Source: Corynebacterium sp. p3-SID1145 | GTDB lineage: Bacteria > Actinomycetota > Actinomycetes > Mycobacteriales > Mycobacteriaceae | Reading direction: 5' to 3' | NCBI GenBank assembly: GCA_025144245.1 | Contig: JALXXC010000017.1 | Location: forward strand, 1-32,881 | Length of the DNA: 32,881 nt | In this document: positions 23,650 to 31,780 of the stretch, piece after piece | How the letters are laid out: the number at the start of each line of letters is the position of its first letter | How positions within the stretch are numbered: the first letter of the stretch is position 1 | The notes under the pieces: generated by a model | The model's database searches: none | What the model was told of the DNA's origin: nothing | The model's input: the letters and a program-made list of their open reading frames with translations, nothing else | Made by a program: the position numbers and the translations under genes

Positions 23650-24393
23650 TTAGCCCTCCTTCTTCTGCTCTGCGCGCTGGCGGCGCTGGCCACCGCGGCG
23701 GGGACGGCGGTCACCGCGGCCGCGGCGGTCGTTGCCCGGAGCGTTCAGCTCGGACTCACGCACGCCACCAACGACGTCGCCCTTGTAGATCCACACCTTG
23801 ACACCGATGTTGCCGAAGGTGGTCTCTGCCTCTGCAATGCCGTAGTCGATCTCCGCACGCAGGGTGTGGAGCGGGACACGGCCTTCGTGGTAGCGCTCGA
23901 CGCGGGACATCTCGGCACCGCCGAGACGGCCGGAGCACTGAATCTTGATGCCTTTGACCTGCGGCTGGCGCATGGCGGACTGGATAGCCTTGCGCATCGC
24001 GCGGCGGAAGGCCACACGGTTGACAAGCTGCTCAGCCACGTTCTGTGCGACCAGTGCGGCGTTGGCGTCGACGTTCTTGACCTCGAGGATGTTGAGGGCG
24101 ACCATCTTGCCGGTGAGCTTCTCCAGCTCACGGCGGATGCGGTCAGCCTCAGCACCGCGGCGGCCGATGACGATGCCCGGACGTGCTGTGTGGATGTCCA
24201 CGCGGACACGGTCGCGGGTGCGCTCGATGACGACGTCGGCGATGCCGGCGCGCTGCAGGTTCTTGGTCAGGAACTCGCGGATCTTGATGTCTTCAGCGAC
24301 GTAGTCCGCGTAGGACTTGTCGGCGTACCAGTGGGACTTCCAGTCGGAAGTGATGCCCAGCCGGAGGCCGTGCGGGTGGATTTTCTGACCCAT
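23650..24393 (-). CDS. rpsC: 30S ribosomal protein S3
   Basis: S3, with helicase-associated KH domain, lines the mRNA entry tunnel. It has 247 residues, starting [20 protein letters not shown], with the KH GxxG-like loop in [19 protein letters not shown] and the conserved C-terminal half ([19 protein letters not shown]). The last 30 residues are Arg/Gly-rich and disordered, as in other actinobacteria. It starts 3 nt after rplV. Confidence 0.97.
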   Translation of the reverse strand: MGQKIHPHGLRLGITSDWKSHWYADKSYADYVAEDIKIREFLTKNLQRAGIADVVIERTRDRVRVDIHTARPGIVIGRRGAEADRIRRELEKLTGKMVALNILEVKNVDANAALVAQNVAEQLVNRVAFRRAMRKAIQSAMRQPQVKGIKIQCSGRLGGAEMSRVERYHEGRVPLHTLRAEIDYGIAEAETTFGNIGVKVWIYKGDVVGGVRESELNAPGNDRRGRGDRRPRRGGQRRQRAEQKKEG

Positions 24394-24396
24394 TGT

Positions 24397-24753
24397 TTAA
24401 GCCTCCTTCTGGCTCTCAACTACCACGGTGATGTGGCAGGTGCGCTTACGGATCTGGAAGGCGCGGCCCTGGGCGCGCGGCTGGTAGCGGCGCATCGTCG
24501 GGCCTTCGTTGGCGTATGCCTCGGAGATGACCAGCGTGCGCGGGTCAAGACCGAAGTTGTTCTCGGCGTTCGCTGCTGCGGACGCGACGACCTTGGCCAC
24601 CTGGGTGGACACGGATTGCGGCGCGTACTTCAGGATCGCCAGGGCCTCGGACACGGACTTGCCGCGGACGAGGTCGAGGACGCGGTTCGCCTTCATCTGG
24701 GAAGTGCGCACGTACTTCGCGGTTGCGCGTGCGGAAGTGATCGTTTCACTCAT
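24397..24753 (-). CDS. rplV: 50S ribosomal protein L22
   Basis: L22, whose loop lines the peptide exit tunnel and the macrolide site. It has 118 residues, with [19 protein letters not shown] and the beta-hairpin region [19 protein letters not shown]. It starts 3 nt after the rpsS stop, and the GCTTATCGACG repeat spans that junction. Confidence 0.97.
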   Translation of the reverse strand: MSETITSARATAKYVRTSQMKANRVLDLVRGKSVSEALAILKYAPQSVSTQVAKVVASAAANAENNFGLDPRTLVISEAYANEGPTMRRYQPRAQGRAFQIRKRTCHITVVVESQKEA

Positions 24754-24754
24754 C

Positions 24755-24765
24755 GCTTATCGACG
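24755..24765 (+). repeat. GCTTATCGACG 11-mer, site 8
   Basis: Perfect copy at the rpsS/rplV junction. On the coding strand it encodes the last Arg codons and the TAA stop of rpsS. Confidence 0.9.
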
Positions 24766-25032
24766 CCCCTTCTCTTCCTTGACGTGACCCTTGAAGGTCT
24801 TGGTCGGTGCGAACTCACCGAGCTTGTGGCCGACCATGGACTCGTCGATGAACACCGGCACGTGCTTGCGGCCGTCGTGGACGGCGAAGGTGTGACCGAT
24901 GAAATCGGGGAGAATGGTCGAACGGCGGGACCAGGTCTTGATGACCTGCTTGGTGCCAGCCTCGTTCTGTGCGTCCACCTTGTTGAGGAGGTGTTCGTCG
25001 ACGAACGGGCCTTTCTTCAGGCTGCGTGGCAT
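24757..25032 (-). CDS. rpsS: 30S ribosomal protein S19
   Basis: S19, in the head of the small subunit, contacts the A-site finger. It has 91 residues starting [18 protein letters not shown], with [20 protein letters not shown] and the [12 protein letters not shown] motif. It ends GRR-stop, where the stop and the two Arg codons lie inside the 11-mer repeat. It lies 16 nt after rplB. Confidence 0.97.
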   Translation of the reverse strand: MPRSLKKGPFVDEHLLNKVDAQNEAGTKQVIKTWSRRSTILPDFIGHTFAVHDGRKHVPVFIDESMVGHKLGEFAPTKTFKGHVKEEKGRR

Positions 25033-25048
25033 GTGAATTTACCTCCTC

Positions 25049-25885
25049 TTAGCGCTTCTTGTTCGGGCGGCGGCGGCGCACGATCATGTTGTTGGAATAA
25101 CGGTTCGGGTTGCGGGTGCGACCTTCCTTCTGGCCCCACGGGGAAACCGGGTGGCGGCCACCGGAGGTCTTGCCCTCGCCACCACCGTGCGGGTGGTCGA
25201 CCGGGTTCATGACAACACCACGGACAGTGGGCCTCCAGCCCTTCCAGCGCATACGGCCGGCCTTGCCCCAACGGATGTTGATCTGGTCAGCGTTGCCGAC
25301 CTCACCGACGGTCGCGCGGCAGCGGATGTCCACGCGGCGGATCTCGGAGGACGGCATACGCAGGACTGCGTAGCTGCCTTCCTTACCCAGCAGCTGGATG
25401 GACGCGCCGGCGGAACGTGCCAGCTTCGCACCTGCGCCCGGCTTCAGCTCCACAGCGTGGATGGTGGTACCGGTCGGGATGTTGCGCAGCGGCAGGTTGT
25501 TGCCGACCTTGATGTCGGCGTTGGCGCCAGCCTCGACGACGGTGCCCTGGGTCAGGCCCTTCGGTGCGATGATGTAGCGCTTCTCGCCGTCTGCGTAGTG
25601 CAGCAGCGCGATGTTGGCGGTGCGGTTCGGGTCGTACTCGATGTGTGCGACCTTCGCCGGCACGCCGTCCTTGTCGGAGCGGCGGAAGTCGATCACGCGC
25701 CACTGGCGCTTGTGTCCACCGCCGCGGTGACGGGTGGTGATGTGGCCGTGGGAGTTACGGCCACCCTTCTTCGGGAGCGGGCGCACCAGCGACTTCTCCG
25801 GAGTCGAGCGAGTGATCTCCTCGAACTCGGAAACGGAGCTGAAGCGGCGACCCGGAGTTGTCGGCTTGTACTTACGAATAGCCAT
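25049..25885 (-). CDS. rplB: 50S ribosomal protein L2
   Basis: L2 is essential for peptidyl-transferase-centre assembly and subunit joining. It has 278 residues starting [18 protein letters not shown]. The C-terminal [15 protein letters not shown] segment with the conserved His, and the [18 protein letters not shown] block in the N-terminal half, are intact. It lies 46 nt after rplW. Confidence 0.98.
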   Translation of the reverse strand: MAIRKYKPTTPGRRFSSVSEFEEITRSTPEKSLVRPLPKKGGRNSHGHITTRHRGGGHKRQWRVIDFRRSDKDGVPAKVAHIEYDPNRTANIALLHYADGEKRYIIAPKGLTQGTVVEAGANADIKVGNNLPLRNIPTGTTIHAVELKPGAGAKLARSAGASIQLLGKEGSYAVLRMPSSEIRRVDIRCRATVGEVGNADQINIRWGKAGRMRWKGWRPTVRGVVMNPVDHPHGGGEGKTSGGRHPVSPWGQKEGRTRNPNRYSNNMIVRRRRPNKKR

Positions 25886-25931
25886 AGTGTGTCCTTTTCA
25901 ATCAGGCCACCTTTGGGGGTGCTGTCTGCCC

Positions 25932-26237
25932 TTAGGCAGTAGCGCCACCAAAGATGTCGATGGAGTCGCTGCCCTCGCGGAGGGTGACGTAGGCGCGCTT
26001 GGTGTCCTTCCGCTTGCCCCAGCCGGTGCGGGAACGCTTGCGCTTGCCCTCGCGGTTGGCGGTGTTCACGGATGCGACCTTCACGCCGAAGATATCCTCC
26101 ACGGCAATCTTGATCTGGGTCTTGTTCGCGTTCGGGTTGACGTAGAACGTATAGGTGTTCTGCTCCATCAGCGCGTAGGTCTTCTCGGAGACGACCGGGG
26201 CGATGATGATGTCGCGCGAGTTAGCGGTCTTAGCCAT
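25932..26237 (-). CDS. rplW: 50S ribosomal protein L23
   Basis: L23 sits at the tunnel exit and docks trigger factor and SRP. It has 101 residues, with [20 protein letters not shown] and a tail [20 protein letters not shown]. The start overlaps the rplD stop (TAATG), showing coupled translation. The order rplD-rplW-rplB is standard. Confidence 0.97.
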   Translation of the reverse strand: MAKTANSRDIIIAPVVSEKTYALMEQNTYTFYVNPNANKTQIKIAVEDIFGVKVASVNTANREGKRKRSRTGWGKRKDTKRAYVTLREGSDSIDIFGGATA

Positions 26238-26902
26238 TAGTTCTCCTCGCTTTCTGCGGCTGCGGCCACGGCGGCGTCAGCGCGGTTGACGAAGTCGTGC
26301 AGAGCCTCGACAGAGAAGACGACATCGTCTGCGTTGAGCACGTCGTACGCGTTCAGCTGACCCGGCTCGAGGATTGTCACGCCCGGCAGGTTCCGTGCGG
26401 AAAGACGGGAGTTGGCGTCCTCGCGGCCGATGACCAGCAGCACCGACTTGCGGTCGGTGAGGCGCTCGATGAAAGCGCGTGCGGACTTCGTCGACGGGGT
26501 CTGGCCAGGAACGAGCTCCTCGACCACGTGGATGCGGTCGTTCTGGGCGCGGTTGGTCAGGGCGCCGGCGAGAGCTGCCTTGATCATCTTCTTCGGGGTG
26601 CGCTGGGCGTAGGAGCGCGGCTGCGGACCGTGGACGGTGCCGCCGCCGGTGAAGTGCGGCGCACGGATCGAGCCCTGGCGGGCGCGGCCGGTGCCCTTCT
26701 GGCGGAACGGCTTCTTGCCGCCGCCGGCGACCATGCCACGAGTCTTCGTGGCGTGGGTGCCCTGGCGCTTAGCAGCGAGCTGCGCGATGACAACCTGATG
26801 CATCAGCGGCACGGATGCCTCGCGGTCGAAGAACTCGGCCGGGAGTTCGACGGAACCCTTGGTGGCTCCATCAGCGGTGTGGACATCGAGTGTCAGTGTC
26901 AT
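26237..26902 (-). CDS. rplD: 50S ribosomal protein L4
   Basis: L4 reaches into the exit tunnel with an extended loop and, in some bacteria, represses the S10 operon. It has 221 residues. The tunnel-loop segment ([20 protein letters not shown], then [15 protein letters not shown]) is intact, as is the later [16 protein letters not shown] helix. It overlaps rplC by 4 nt (ATGA). Confidence 0.97.
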   Translation of the reverse strand: MTLTLDVHTADGATKGSVELPAEFFDREASVPLMHQVVIAQLAAKRQGTHATKTRGMVAGGGKKPFRQKGTGRARQGSIRAPHFTGGGTVHGPQPRSYAQRTPKKMIKAALAGALTNRAQNDRIHVVEELVPGQTPSTKSARAFIERLTDRKSVLLVIGREDANSRLSARNLPGVTILEPGQLNAYDVLNADDVVFSVEALHDFVNRADAAVAAAAESEEN

Positions 26903-27552
26903 GCGTGAGCACCGCCCTTCACTGCGGTCTTGACGGTGACCAGGCTGCCCTTGGCACCCGGGATGGCGCCCTTGATCAGGAGCAGGTTCGAGTCGCCGTC
27001 GATCCTTTGAATCTTGAGGTTCTGGGTGGTCACACGGTTGCCGCCCATGCGGCCAGCCATGCGGGTGCCTTTGAACACGCGGCCCGGGGTGGCGCAGCCA
27101 CCGATGGAGCCGACGCGGCGGTGCGAAGCCTGGTTACCGTGAGCGGCACCCTGGCCTGCGAAGCCGTGGCGTTTCATGGCGCCTGCGTAGCCCTTGCCCT
27201 TGGTAGTGCCGGCAACGTCGACGACGGTATCGCCCTCGAAGATGTTGACGGTCACTTCCTGGCCGAGCTCGTAAGCAGAGGTGTCGTCCATGCGGATCTC
27301 TGCCACGTGGCGGCGCGGGTTCTGGCCGGCCTTCTTGTAGTGGCCCGCCTGCGGCTTCTTTGCCTTACGGGGGTCAATTTCGCCGTAGGCGATCTGGATG
27401 GCGGAATAGCCATCGGTCTCTTCAGTGCGGATCTGGGTGACAACGCACGGCCCAGCCTCGACGACGGTGACCGGAATGACCCGGTTCTCCTCGTCGAAGA
27501 TCTGGGTCATACCGAGCTTGCGGCCCAGAATGCCCTTGATCTCGTTAGTCAT
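26899..27552 (-). CDS. rplC: 50S ribosomal protein L3
   Basis: L3, an early assembly protein whose loop approaches the peptidyl-transferase centre. It has 217 residues starting [20 protein letters not shown]. The loop with [20 protein letters not shown] and the [15 protein letters not shown] stretch are conserved. It starts 14 nt after rpsJ and overlaps rplD by 4 nt at its end. Confidence 0.98.
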   Translation of the reverse strand: MTNEIKGILGRKLGMTQIFDEENRVIPVTVVEAGPCVVTQIRTEETDGYSAIQIAYGEIDPRKAKKPQAGHYKKAGQNPRRHVAEIRMDDTSAYELGQEVTVNIFEGDTVVDVAGTTKGKGYAGAMKRHGFAGQGAAHGNQASHRRVGSIGGCATPGRVFKGTRMAGRMGGNRVTTQNLKIQRIDGDSNLLLIKGAIPGAKGSLVTVKTAVKGGAHA

Positions 27553-27566
27553 ATGTCTGGTTCTCC

Positions 27567-27872
27567 CTACTGGATGTTCACGTCAACGCTCGCGGGGAGG
27601 TCGATGCGCATGAGGGCATCAACCGTCTTCGGCGTCGGGTCGAGGATGTCGATGAGGCGCTTGTGGGTGCGCATCTCGAAGTGCTCGCGCGAGTCCTTGT
27701 ACTTGTGGGGAGAACGAATAACGGCGTACACGTTCTTTTCAGTGGGCAACGGCACCGGTCCAACGACGCGGGCACCCGTGCGGGTGACCGTCTCAACGAT
27801 CTTCTTCGCGGATGCGTCGATCGCTTCGTGGTCGTAGGCCTTGAGCCGAATGCGGATCTTCTGTCCCGCCAC
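27567..27872 (-). CDS. rpsJ: 30S ribosomal protein S10
   Basis: S10 (NusE), which acts in the 30S head and in transcription antitermination. It has 101 residues. The GTG start at 27872 gives [19 protein letters not shown], the canonical N-terminus, with AGAGG a few bases upstream; an ATG at 27896 would add eight residues. [20 protein letters not shown] and [17 protein letters not shown] are typical. It is the first gene of the large ribosomal block, preceded by a 673-nt leader. Confidence 0.97.
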   Translation of the reverse strand: MAGQKIRIRLKAYDHEAIDASAKKIVETVTRTGARVVGPVPLPTEKNVYAVIRSPHKYKDSREHFEMRTHKRLIDILDPTPKTVDALMRIDLPASVDVNIQ

Positions 27873-28545
27873 GTTAACCTCTTCCTCGCTTCCCACGTTT
27901 TGTCGTTAATTCCCTTTTCAAGGTTGTCCGACGAAAAGAGGTGGGTTGGTTAGCTTGCTGTTTCTCTATAACGTTGTCCGGTTTGTGGGCCGGCACCAAC
28001 GCCAGTGTCTGTTCAAACGAATGACCGCCATGACAATCGGCGGAAGGTGCGCACGCGAATAAACAACGCGTTTGTCAGTGCTTCCGCTGGGAACGAGTCC
28101 CCATCGTCAGGCTCGGAAGGGGTCATGTGGGGCAACCGCCTATCGACGATCACACCTACGTGGCCCTTACGTACTGCCGCTGTTTATTTGCCATGCCCCT
28201 TCTCCGGTCCCCGGTCTCGAGAGTGCCGACTCTTCTGGTGGCCTGTGCCCGATCGCGGGTCCTTCGTCGATAAGCATGAAGCCTATCGTGCAAAGGTGTC
28301 ATGTTCGCCTTACCAACAGCGCTGATGCGCCGTGTTAAAGCAACCCGAGTATTCAAACACACAGGTCGGCGAAAAGGCAAACTGCCTTGGAGGACGTCTC
28401 AATGTATCGAAATGGTGTCAATTGTCGCCGTTCATGGCCCGGCCGGGTTTTTCCACATAAGATGGGTTTTTGTTACGCCGGTCGGTTTTACCGGCGGATC
28501 CACTGCACTCGCTAAAACCAGAAATCTTCCTGCGAAAGGATTGCC
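27873..28545. promoter_or_regulatory. Divergent control region between rpsJ and the Asp23 operon
   Basis: No gene is supported in these 673 nt; a 74-residue minus-strand frame at 28156-28380 looks spurious. On the minus strand GTTATAGAG (around 27964-27972) is a candidate -10 element for the ribosomal operon, which would give a leader of about 90 nt. On the plus strand TAAGAT (28458-28463) is a candidate -10 for the Asp23 operon, with no good -35. A perfect 7-bp hairpin CGCCGGT/ACCGGCG (28476-28482, 28490-28496) lies between that -10 and the first gene and may act on its mRNA. Confidence 0.5.
28265..28275 (-). repeat. GCTTATCGACG 11-mer, site 9
   Basis: Perfect copy in the rpsJ/Asp23 spacer. 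A one-mismatch relative (GCCTATCGACG, 28138-28148) lies 117 nt away in the opposite orientation. Confidence 0.9.
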
Positions 28546-29052
28546 ATGGCTGACAAGAAGGCTGACCAGACCAACACCACCCCGGGCAACGACGGCTCCA
28601 CCACCGTCGAGGCGCAGAACCAGCCGCGCAACGAGGTCCTGGAGACCGAGCACGGCACCACAGTCATCGACGACAATGTGGTGGGCAAGATCGCCGGCAT
28701 CGCCGCGCGCGAGGTGTCCGGTGTGCACAACCTGGGTGGCGGCGCCGCACGCATGTGGGGTGCTGTTCGCGAATCCCTGACGTCCTCCACCAACGTCCAG
28801 CAGGGTGTCAGCGTCGCTGTGGAGAACGGCCACGCGAGCGTCGCCGTCGCTGTCATCGCCGAGTACGGTGTCGCCATCCACGAGCTGGCGAACGCGATCC
28901 GCGAGAACATCACCATCGCGATCACCCGCATGACCGGCCTGATCGTCGACCGCGTCGACGTCACCGTCCACGACGTGAACCTGCCGGAGGACGCTGCTGA
29001 GACGGAGCAGGCCCGTTCCGAGAAGTCCAACCAGCAGGCTCTGGACCAGTAA
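28546..29052 (+). CDS. Asp23/Gls24 family envelope stress protein
   Basis: A 168-residue cytoplasmic protein of the Asp23/Gls24 (DUF322) family, abundant membrane-associated proteins linked to envelope stress in Gram-positives. After a disordered Thr/Asn-rich N-terminus the conserved core begins near TTVIDDNVVGKIAGIAAREV and includes GVHNLGGG, SVAVENGHASVAVAVIAEYG and the final DVTVHDVNLP. The tail is Glu/Gln-rich. A Shine-Dalgarno (GAAAGGA) precedes the ATG. It opens a six-gene plus-strand operon and would polymerise on the AmaP-like anchor encoded at its end. Confidence 0.92.
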   Translation: MADKKADQTNTTPGNDGSTTVEAQNQPRNEVLETEHGTTVIDDNVVGKIAGIAAREVSGVHNLGGGAARMWGAVRESLTSSTNVQQGVSVAVENGHASVAVAVIAEYGVAIHELANAIRENITIAITRMTGLIVDRVDVTVHDVNLPEDAAETEQARSEKSNQQALDQ

Positions 29053-29054
29053 GA

Positions 29055-29372
29055 ATGGCCGCATTCTCCGTCACCCGTGATGCCGCGGAAGCGATCCGCG
29101 GTGCGGCGCTGTCAGTCGACGGTGTGGCGGGAGTGTCCGGCGGTCGCATGGGGCGGGCGTTTTTGCGGGTCGACGGCGCACTGATCGAGGGCATTGAGCT
29201 TATCGACGTCACCGTCCCCCACCTCGCCCTTCACCTCACCTACGACCTGTCCTCCCGCCGCCAGATCCCCGCGATCGTGGCAGATGTCCGCGCCGCGGTG
29301 ACCTCCCTGCCCGCTTTCGCGGACACGGACGCTGATCCGCGCATCGACGTCGTATTCGATGACGCCGCGTGA
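29055..29372 (+). CDS. Small degenerate Asp23-like protein
   Basis: A 105-residue protein starting 2 nt after the Asp23 stop. It begins MAAFSVTRDAAEAIRGAALS, continues VDGVAGVSGG, and has alternating strand-like segments (IELIDVTVPHLALHLTYDL) and an amphipathic helix, reminiscent of a shortened Asp23 fold. There is no signal peptide or membrane span. The family assignment is by resemblance and by position in the operon, not by a diagnostic motif. Confidence 0.7.
   Translation: MAAFSVTRDAAEAIRGAALSVDGVAGVSGGRMGRAFLRVDGALIEGIELIDVTVPHLALHLTYDLSSRRQIPAIVADVRAAVTSLPAFADTDADPRIDVVFDDAA
29198..29208 (+). repeat. GCTTATCGACG 11-mer, site 10
   Basis: Perfect copy inside the small Asp23-like gene, read in frame as Glu-Leu-Ile-Asp-Val. 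Confidence 0.9.
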
Positions 29373-29450
29373 TCGGCTGCGTGATTAGCCACGCAATGAT
29401 CCGTGCAATGAACCGCGTCATCATCAACGCTCAAGAAATGTGGAATTCAC

Positions 29451-29651
29451 ATGAACATATTCTCTAACAAGACCGTCCTCGGTGCCGTCATCGGTGTCGT
29501 GCTGGCGTTCGCCCTGATCTTCGGAGGCTGGCTCGGGTTCTTCTTCACGCTGCTGTTCGGCGCCATCGGCGGCGTCGTCGGCGCGCAGCTGGAGGGCCGC
29601 ATCGACCTGGCTGAGCTGGTCAGCACAACCTCTGGGCGGGGTCGTGGGTAA
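29451..29651 (+). CDS. DUF2273-like small membrane protein
   Basis: A 66-residue protein with a long hydrophobic stretch in two parts (GAVIGVVLAFALIFGGWLGF and FFTLLFGAIGGVVGAQLEG), a glycine-rich hairpin of the kind seen in DUF2273 proteins next to Asp23 genes. The upstream 78 nt is untranslated and holds a TGCGTG/CACGCA hairpin (29378-29395). The ribosome binding site is weak. The last base of the stop is the first base of the next gene's ATG. Confidence 0.75.
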   Translation: MNIFSNKTVLGAVIGVVLAFALIFGGWLGFFFTLLFGAIGGVVGAQLEGRIDLAELVSTTSGRGRG

Positions 29652-30658
29652 TGGATCCAGCCTCGTACCGCATTAGCGAAAAGGCCGTCGAGCGCGTCGC
29701 CGAGGTCGCGGTGCTGTCCGTCCCGGGCGTGCGCGAGATCGACGCGAAGCTCGCCGGTTTGGCGGGCCGGAGCTTCCCGCGCGTCAGCGCGCAGATCGAC
29801 CGTCCGGCCGGCTCCGTGATCTTCGACGTGGAGCTCGTCAGCTCGTATCCGGCCCCGGTCGGCGCGATCACCGACGAGGTGCGCCAGACCGTGGGGTCCC
29901 ACGTGGAAACGCTGACGGGTCTCACGGTGCAGAAGGTCAATATTGTCGTTGTGGACGCCGAGTCCGCGGACACCGGCACCCGCGTCACCCGCGACGAGCT
30001 CCTGCACCACCCGTCCGGCATCGCCCCGGCGGCGATCCGCGTCGCGCAGTCGCGCGTGGTCTCTCCGTCGGTGAAGCCCCCGATCCGTCTCGCCGAGATC
30101 GCTGTGGATGACTCGACGTACAACCGCATCGCGTCCATCGAAACGCCGGAGCCAGTGGCCGTCCGGCACGCCACCGCTCCCCTGCCGCCGCACCCGCGGC
30201 CGGTGGAACTCCCGGCCCCGCTCCGGGTGCGCCGCGTGGATGCCCCCGAGCCGACCCGCCCGTCCGCGCCCGATGTGCCGGAGCAGGCACCGCTGCGTGC
30301 CGTCGGCATCGAGAATCCGACCGCAGTCCGCCACATCGCACCGCCGGTGCCCGCACCGCTGAAGAAAATCGGCCTGAACCGCTTCGCTCCGCGCATCCCA
30401 GTGGAGGTCCCCGCCCAGCAGCCCTTGCGGCTCATCGAGGTGTCGCGGCCCGCACGCCTCGAGCAGGTCTCACTGCCGGCACGCCGTCCGCTGACGCAGA
30501 TTGAGGTGCGCAGGCCGCGGCATGTGGACGTCGTCAAGCCAATGCCCGAACCGCTCCGCGCGATCAGCGTTCCGAAGCTGGACGTCGTCACACCGCACAT
30601 TCCGGCGCAGCGTCCGCTCGACCCGGTCACGATCAAGGAGGCGCAGGACCGTGGCTAA
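29651..30658 (+). CDS. Asp23-domain protein with a C-terminal 21-24-residue P-L-R-x-I-x-V repeat region
   Basis: A 335-residue protein. Residues 1-105 are an Asp23-type domain (YRISEKAVERVAEVAVLSVP, then GVREIDAKL and the final VQKVNIVVVD). Residues about 143-335 are Pro/Arg-rich and made of about nine degenerate units. The anchor dipeptides fall at residues 144, 168, 190, 214, 236, 258, 280, 301 and 322, that is 24, 22, 24, 22, 22, 22, 21 and 21 apart. The common pattern is P-L-R-x-I-x-V-x-x-P. The start overlaps the previous stop (TAATG), and the next gene begins 8 nt before the stop. The repeat region is probably extended and solvent-exposed; its role is unknown. Confidence 0.85.
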   Translation: MDPASYRISEKAVERVAEVAVLSVPGVREIDAKLAGLAGRSFPRVSAQIDRPAGSVIFDVELVSSYPAPVGAITDEVRQTVGSHVETLTGLTVQKVNIVVVDAESADTGTRVTRDELLHHPSGIAPAAIRVAQSRVVSPSVKPPIRLAEIAVDDSTYNRIASIETPEPVAVRHATAPLPPHPRPVELPAPLRVRRVDAPEPTRPSAPDVPEQAPLRAVGIENPTAVRHIAPPVPAPLKKIGLNRFAPRIPVEVPAQQPLRLIEVSRPARLEQVSLPARRPLTQIEVRRPRHVDVVKPMPEPLRAISVPKLDVVTPHIPAQRPLDPVTIKEAQDRG

Positions 30659-31223
30659 AGAAACACAGGAATTCACCGGCCCGCGCTCCGGCGCTGAGCC
30701 CAAAGGCACCCCGTCGGTGAGGTGGCTGACCGTCCTCCTCGGGCTTCTGCTGCTCGCCCTGTCCGGCATCATCGGCCGCGATCTGTGGTACCGCTACCAG
30801 GAGGACGACCCGGAGAACTCGTGGGTGCGCCCCGTGCTCGACTGGCTGGGCACCGCCGCCGTCAACCCGGCTGGTGTCGCGATCGGCATCGTAGTCGCGC
30901 TGGTCGGCCTCTGGCTGGTCATCGCCGCGCTCAAGCCGCGGCCGCGCCGCTACGTGCAGGTCAACTCCGCCTCCTCCATCTGGATGCGGCCCGTCGACAT
31001 TGCGCGCAAGGCCACCGCGTCCGCGCGCTCGGAGCTGGGACGGGCAAATATCGCGTCGCGCGCAACCCGCAAGAAGCTCACCGTGAACGTCGAAGACGAC
31101 GCCTCACCGGACCTCGACCAGCGCCTCACCGAGGTGCTCAACGGCGAAATGCAGCGACTCACCCGCACGCCGAAGGTCCGCGTCAACGTCCACCATCCGA
31201 CCCAAGCTGAGGAGCTGGCATGA
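30651..31223 (+). CDS. DUF6286-like membrane protein of the Asp23 operon
   Basis: A 190-residue protein with a GTG start at 30651, 10 nt after AAGGAG and inside the previous gene. Two hydrophobic spans (WLTVLLGLLLLALSGIIG near residues 23-40, and GVAIGIVVALVGLWLVIAAL near 80-100) flank an Arg/Asp/Trp-containing loop. A soluble C-terminal domain (about 110-190) ends KVRVNVHHP. Similar two-span proteins accompany Asp23 genes in actinobacteria. It overlaps the AmaP-like gene by 4 nt. Confidence 0.75.
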   Translation: MAKETQEFTGPRSGAEPKGTPSVRWLTVLLGLLLLALSGIIGRDLWYRYQEDDPENSWVRPVLDWLGTAAVNPAGVAIGIVVALVGLWLVIAALKPRPRRYVQVNSASSIWMRPVDIARKATASARSELGRANIASRATRKKLTVNVEDDASPDLDQRLTEVLNGEMQRLTRTPKVRVNVHHPTQAEELA

Positions 31224-31780
31224 CACGCACACTCGCATTCTTCGACCGGCTGATCATCTTCCTGCTGGGGCTGCTCCTGCTCGTCGGGGGGCTGATCCCC
31301 GCGGCGCTGTACTGGGACATCCCGTACGTCTCCGAGTACGTGCGGGGCATCAACCGCTCGCTGCTGACCGACGTGCCGGGAATGAACTGGTACACCGGCG
31401 CCCTTGTGGGCACGTTGATCGGTGCGCTGATCCTCGGCTTGTGGATCATCATGCCGAATATCCGCAACCGCAGCTTCAACAACCGCTTCATCGAGCCCGA
31501 GCAGCCCGAGCTGGGTGAAACCCGCATCAACGTGGCTCGCATCGCGCAGGCGGCGTGCGCCCACGCGGAGCAGACGGAGATCGTGAATTCCGCTAAGCCG
31601 TCCGTCGCGATCGTCGGCGACCGCCCCACGGCGACGTTCACGGTCACGGCCAACCCGGATTTCCCGCTGGAGACCGTCGTGGCTTACGTCGAGCAGATGG
31701 ACGCGGACTTCCGCGACGCGGTGGACACGATGGACATCGACACCGTGTTCAAGCTGCACCTGGACAAGGTCGCCGCTTAA
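31220..31780 (+). CDS. amaP: AmaP-like membrane anchor of the Asp23 operon
   Basis: A 186-residue protein resembling the alkaline-shock membrane anchor AmaP: two N-terminal membrane spans (LIIFLLGLLLLVGGLIPAAL and ALVGTLIGALILGLWIIM), a short periplasm-facing loop of about 40 residues, and a C-terminal Asp23-like soluble region (about 95-186; TRINVARIAQAACAHAEQTE). In Staphylococcus AmaP anchors Asp23 to the membrane; here the same role is inferred from gene order. Its start overlaps the preceding gene (ATGA), and its end overlaps the convergent gene by 4 nt. Confidence 0.75.
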   Translation: MTRTLAFFDRLIIFLLGLLLLVGGLIPAALYWDIPYVSEYVRGINRSLLTDVPGMNWYTGALVGTLIGALILGLWIIMPNIRNRSFNNRFIEPEQPELGETRINVARIAQAACAHAEQTEIVNSAKPSVAIVGDRPTATFTVTANPDFPLETVVAYVEQMDADFRDAVDTMDIDTVFKLHLDKVAA

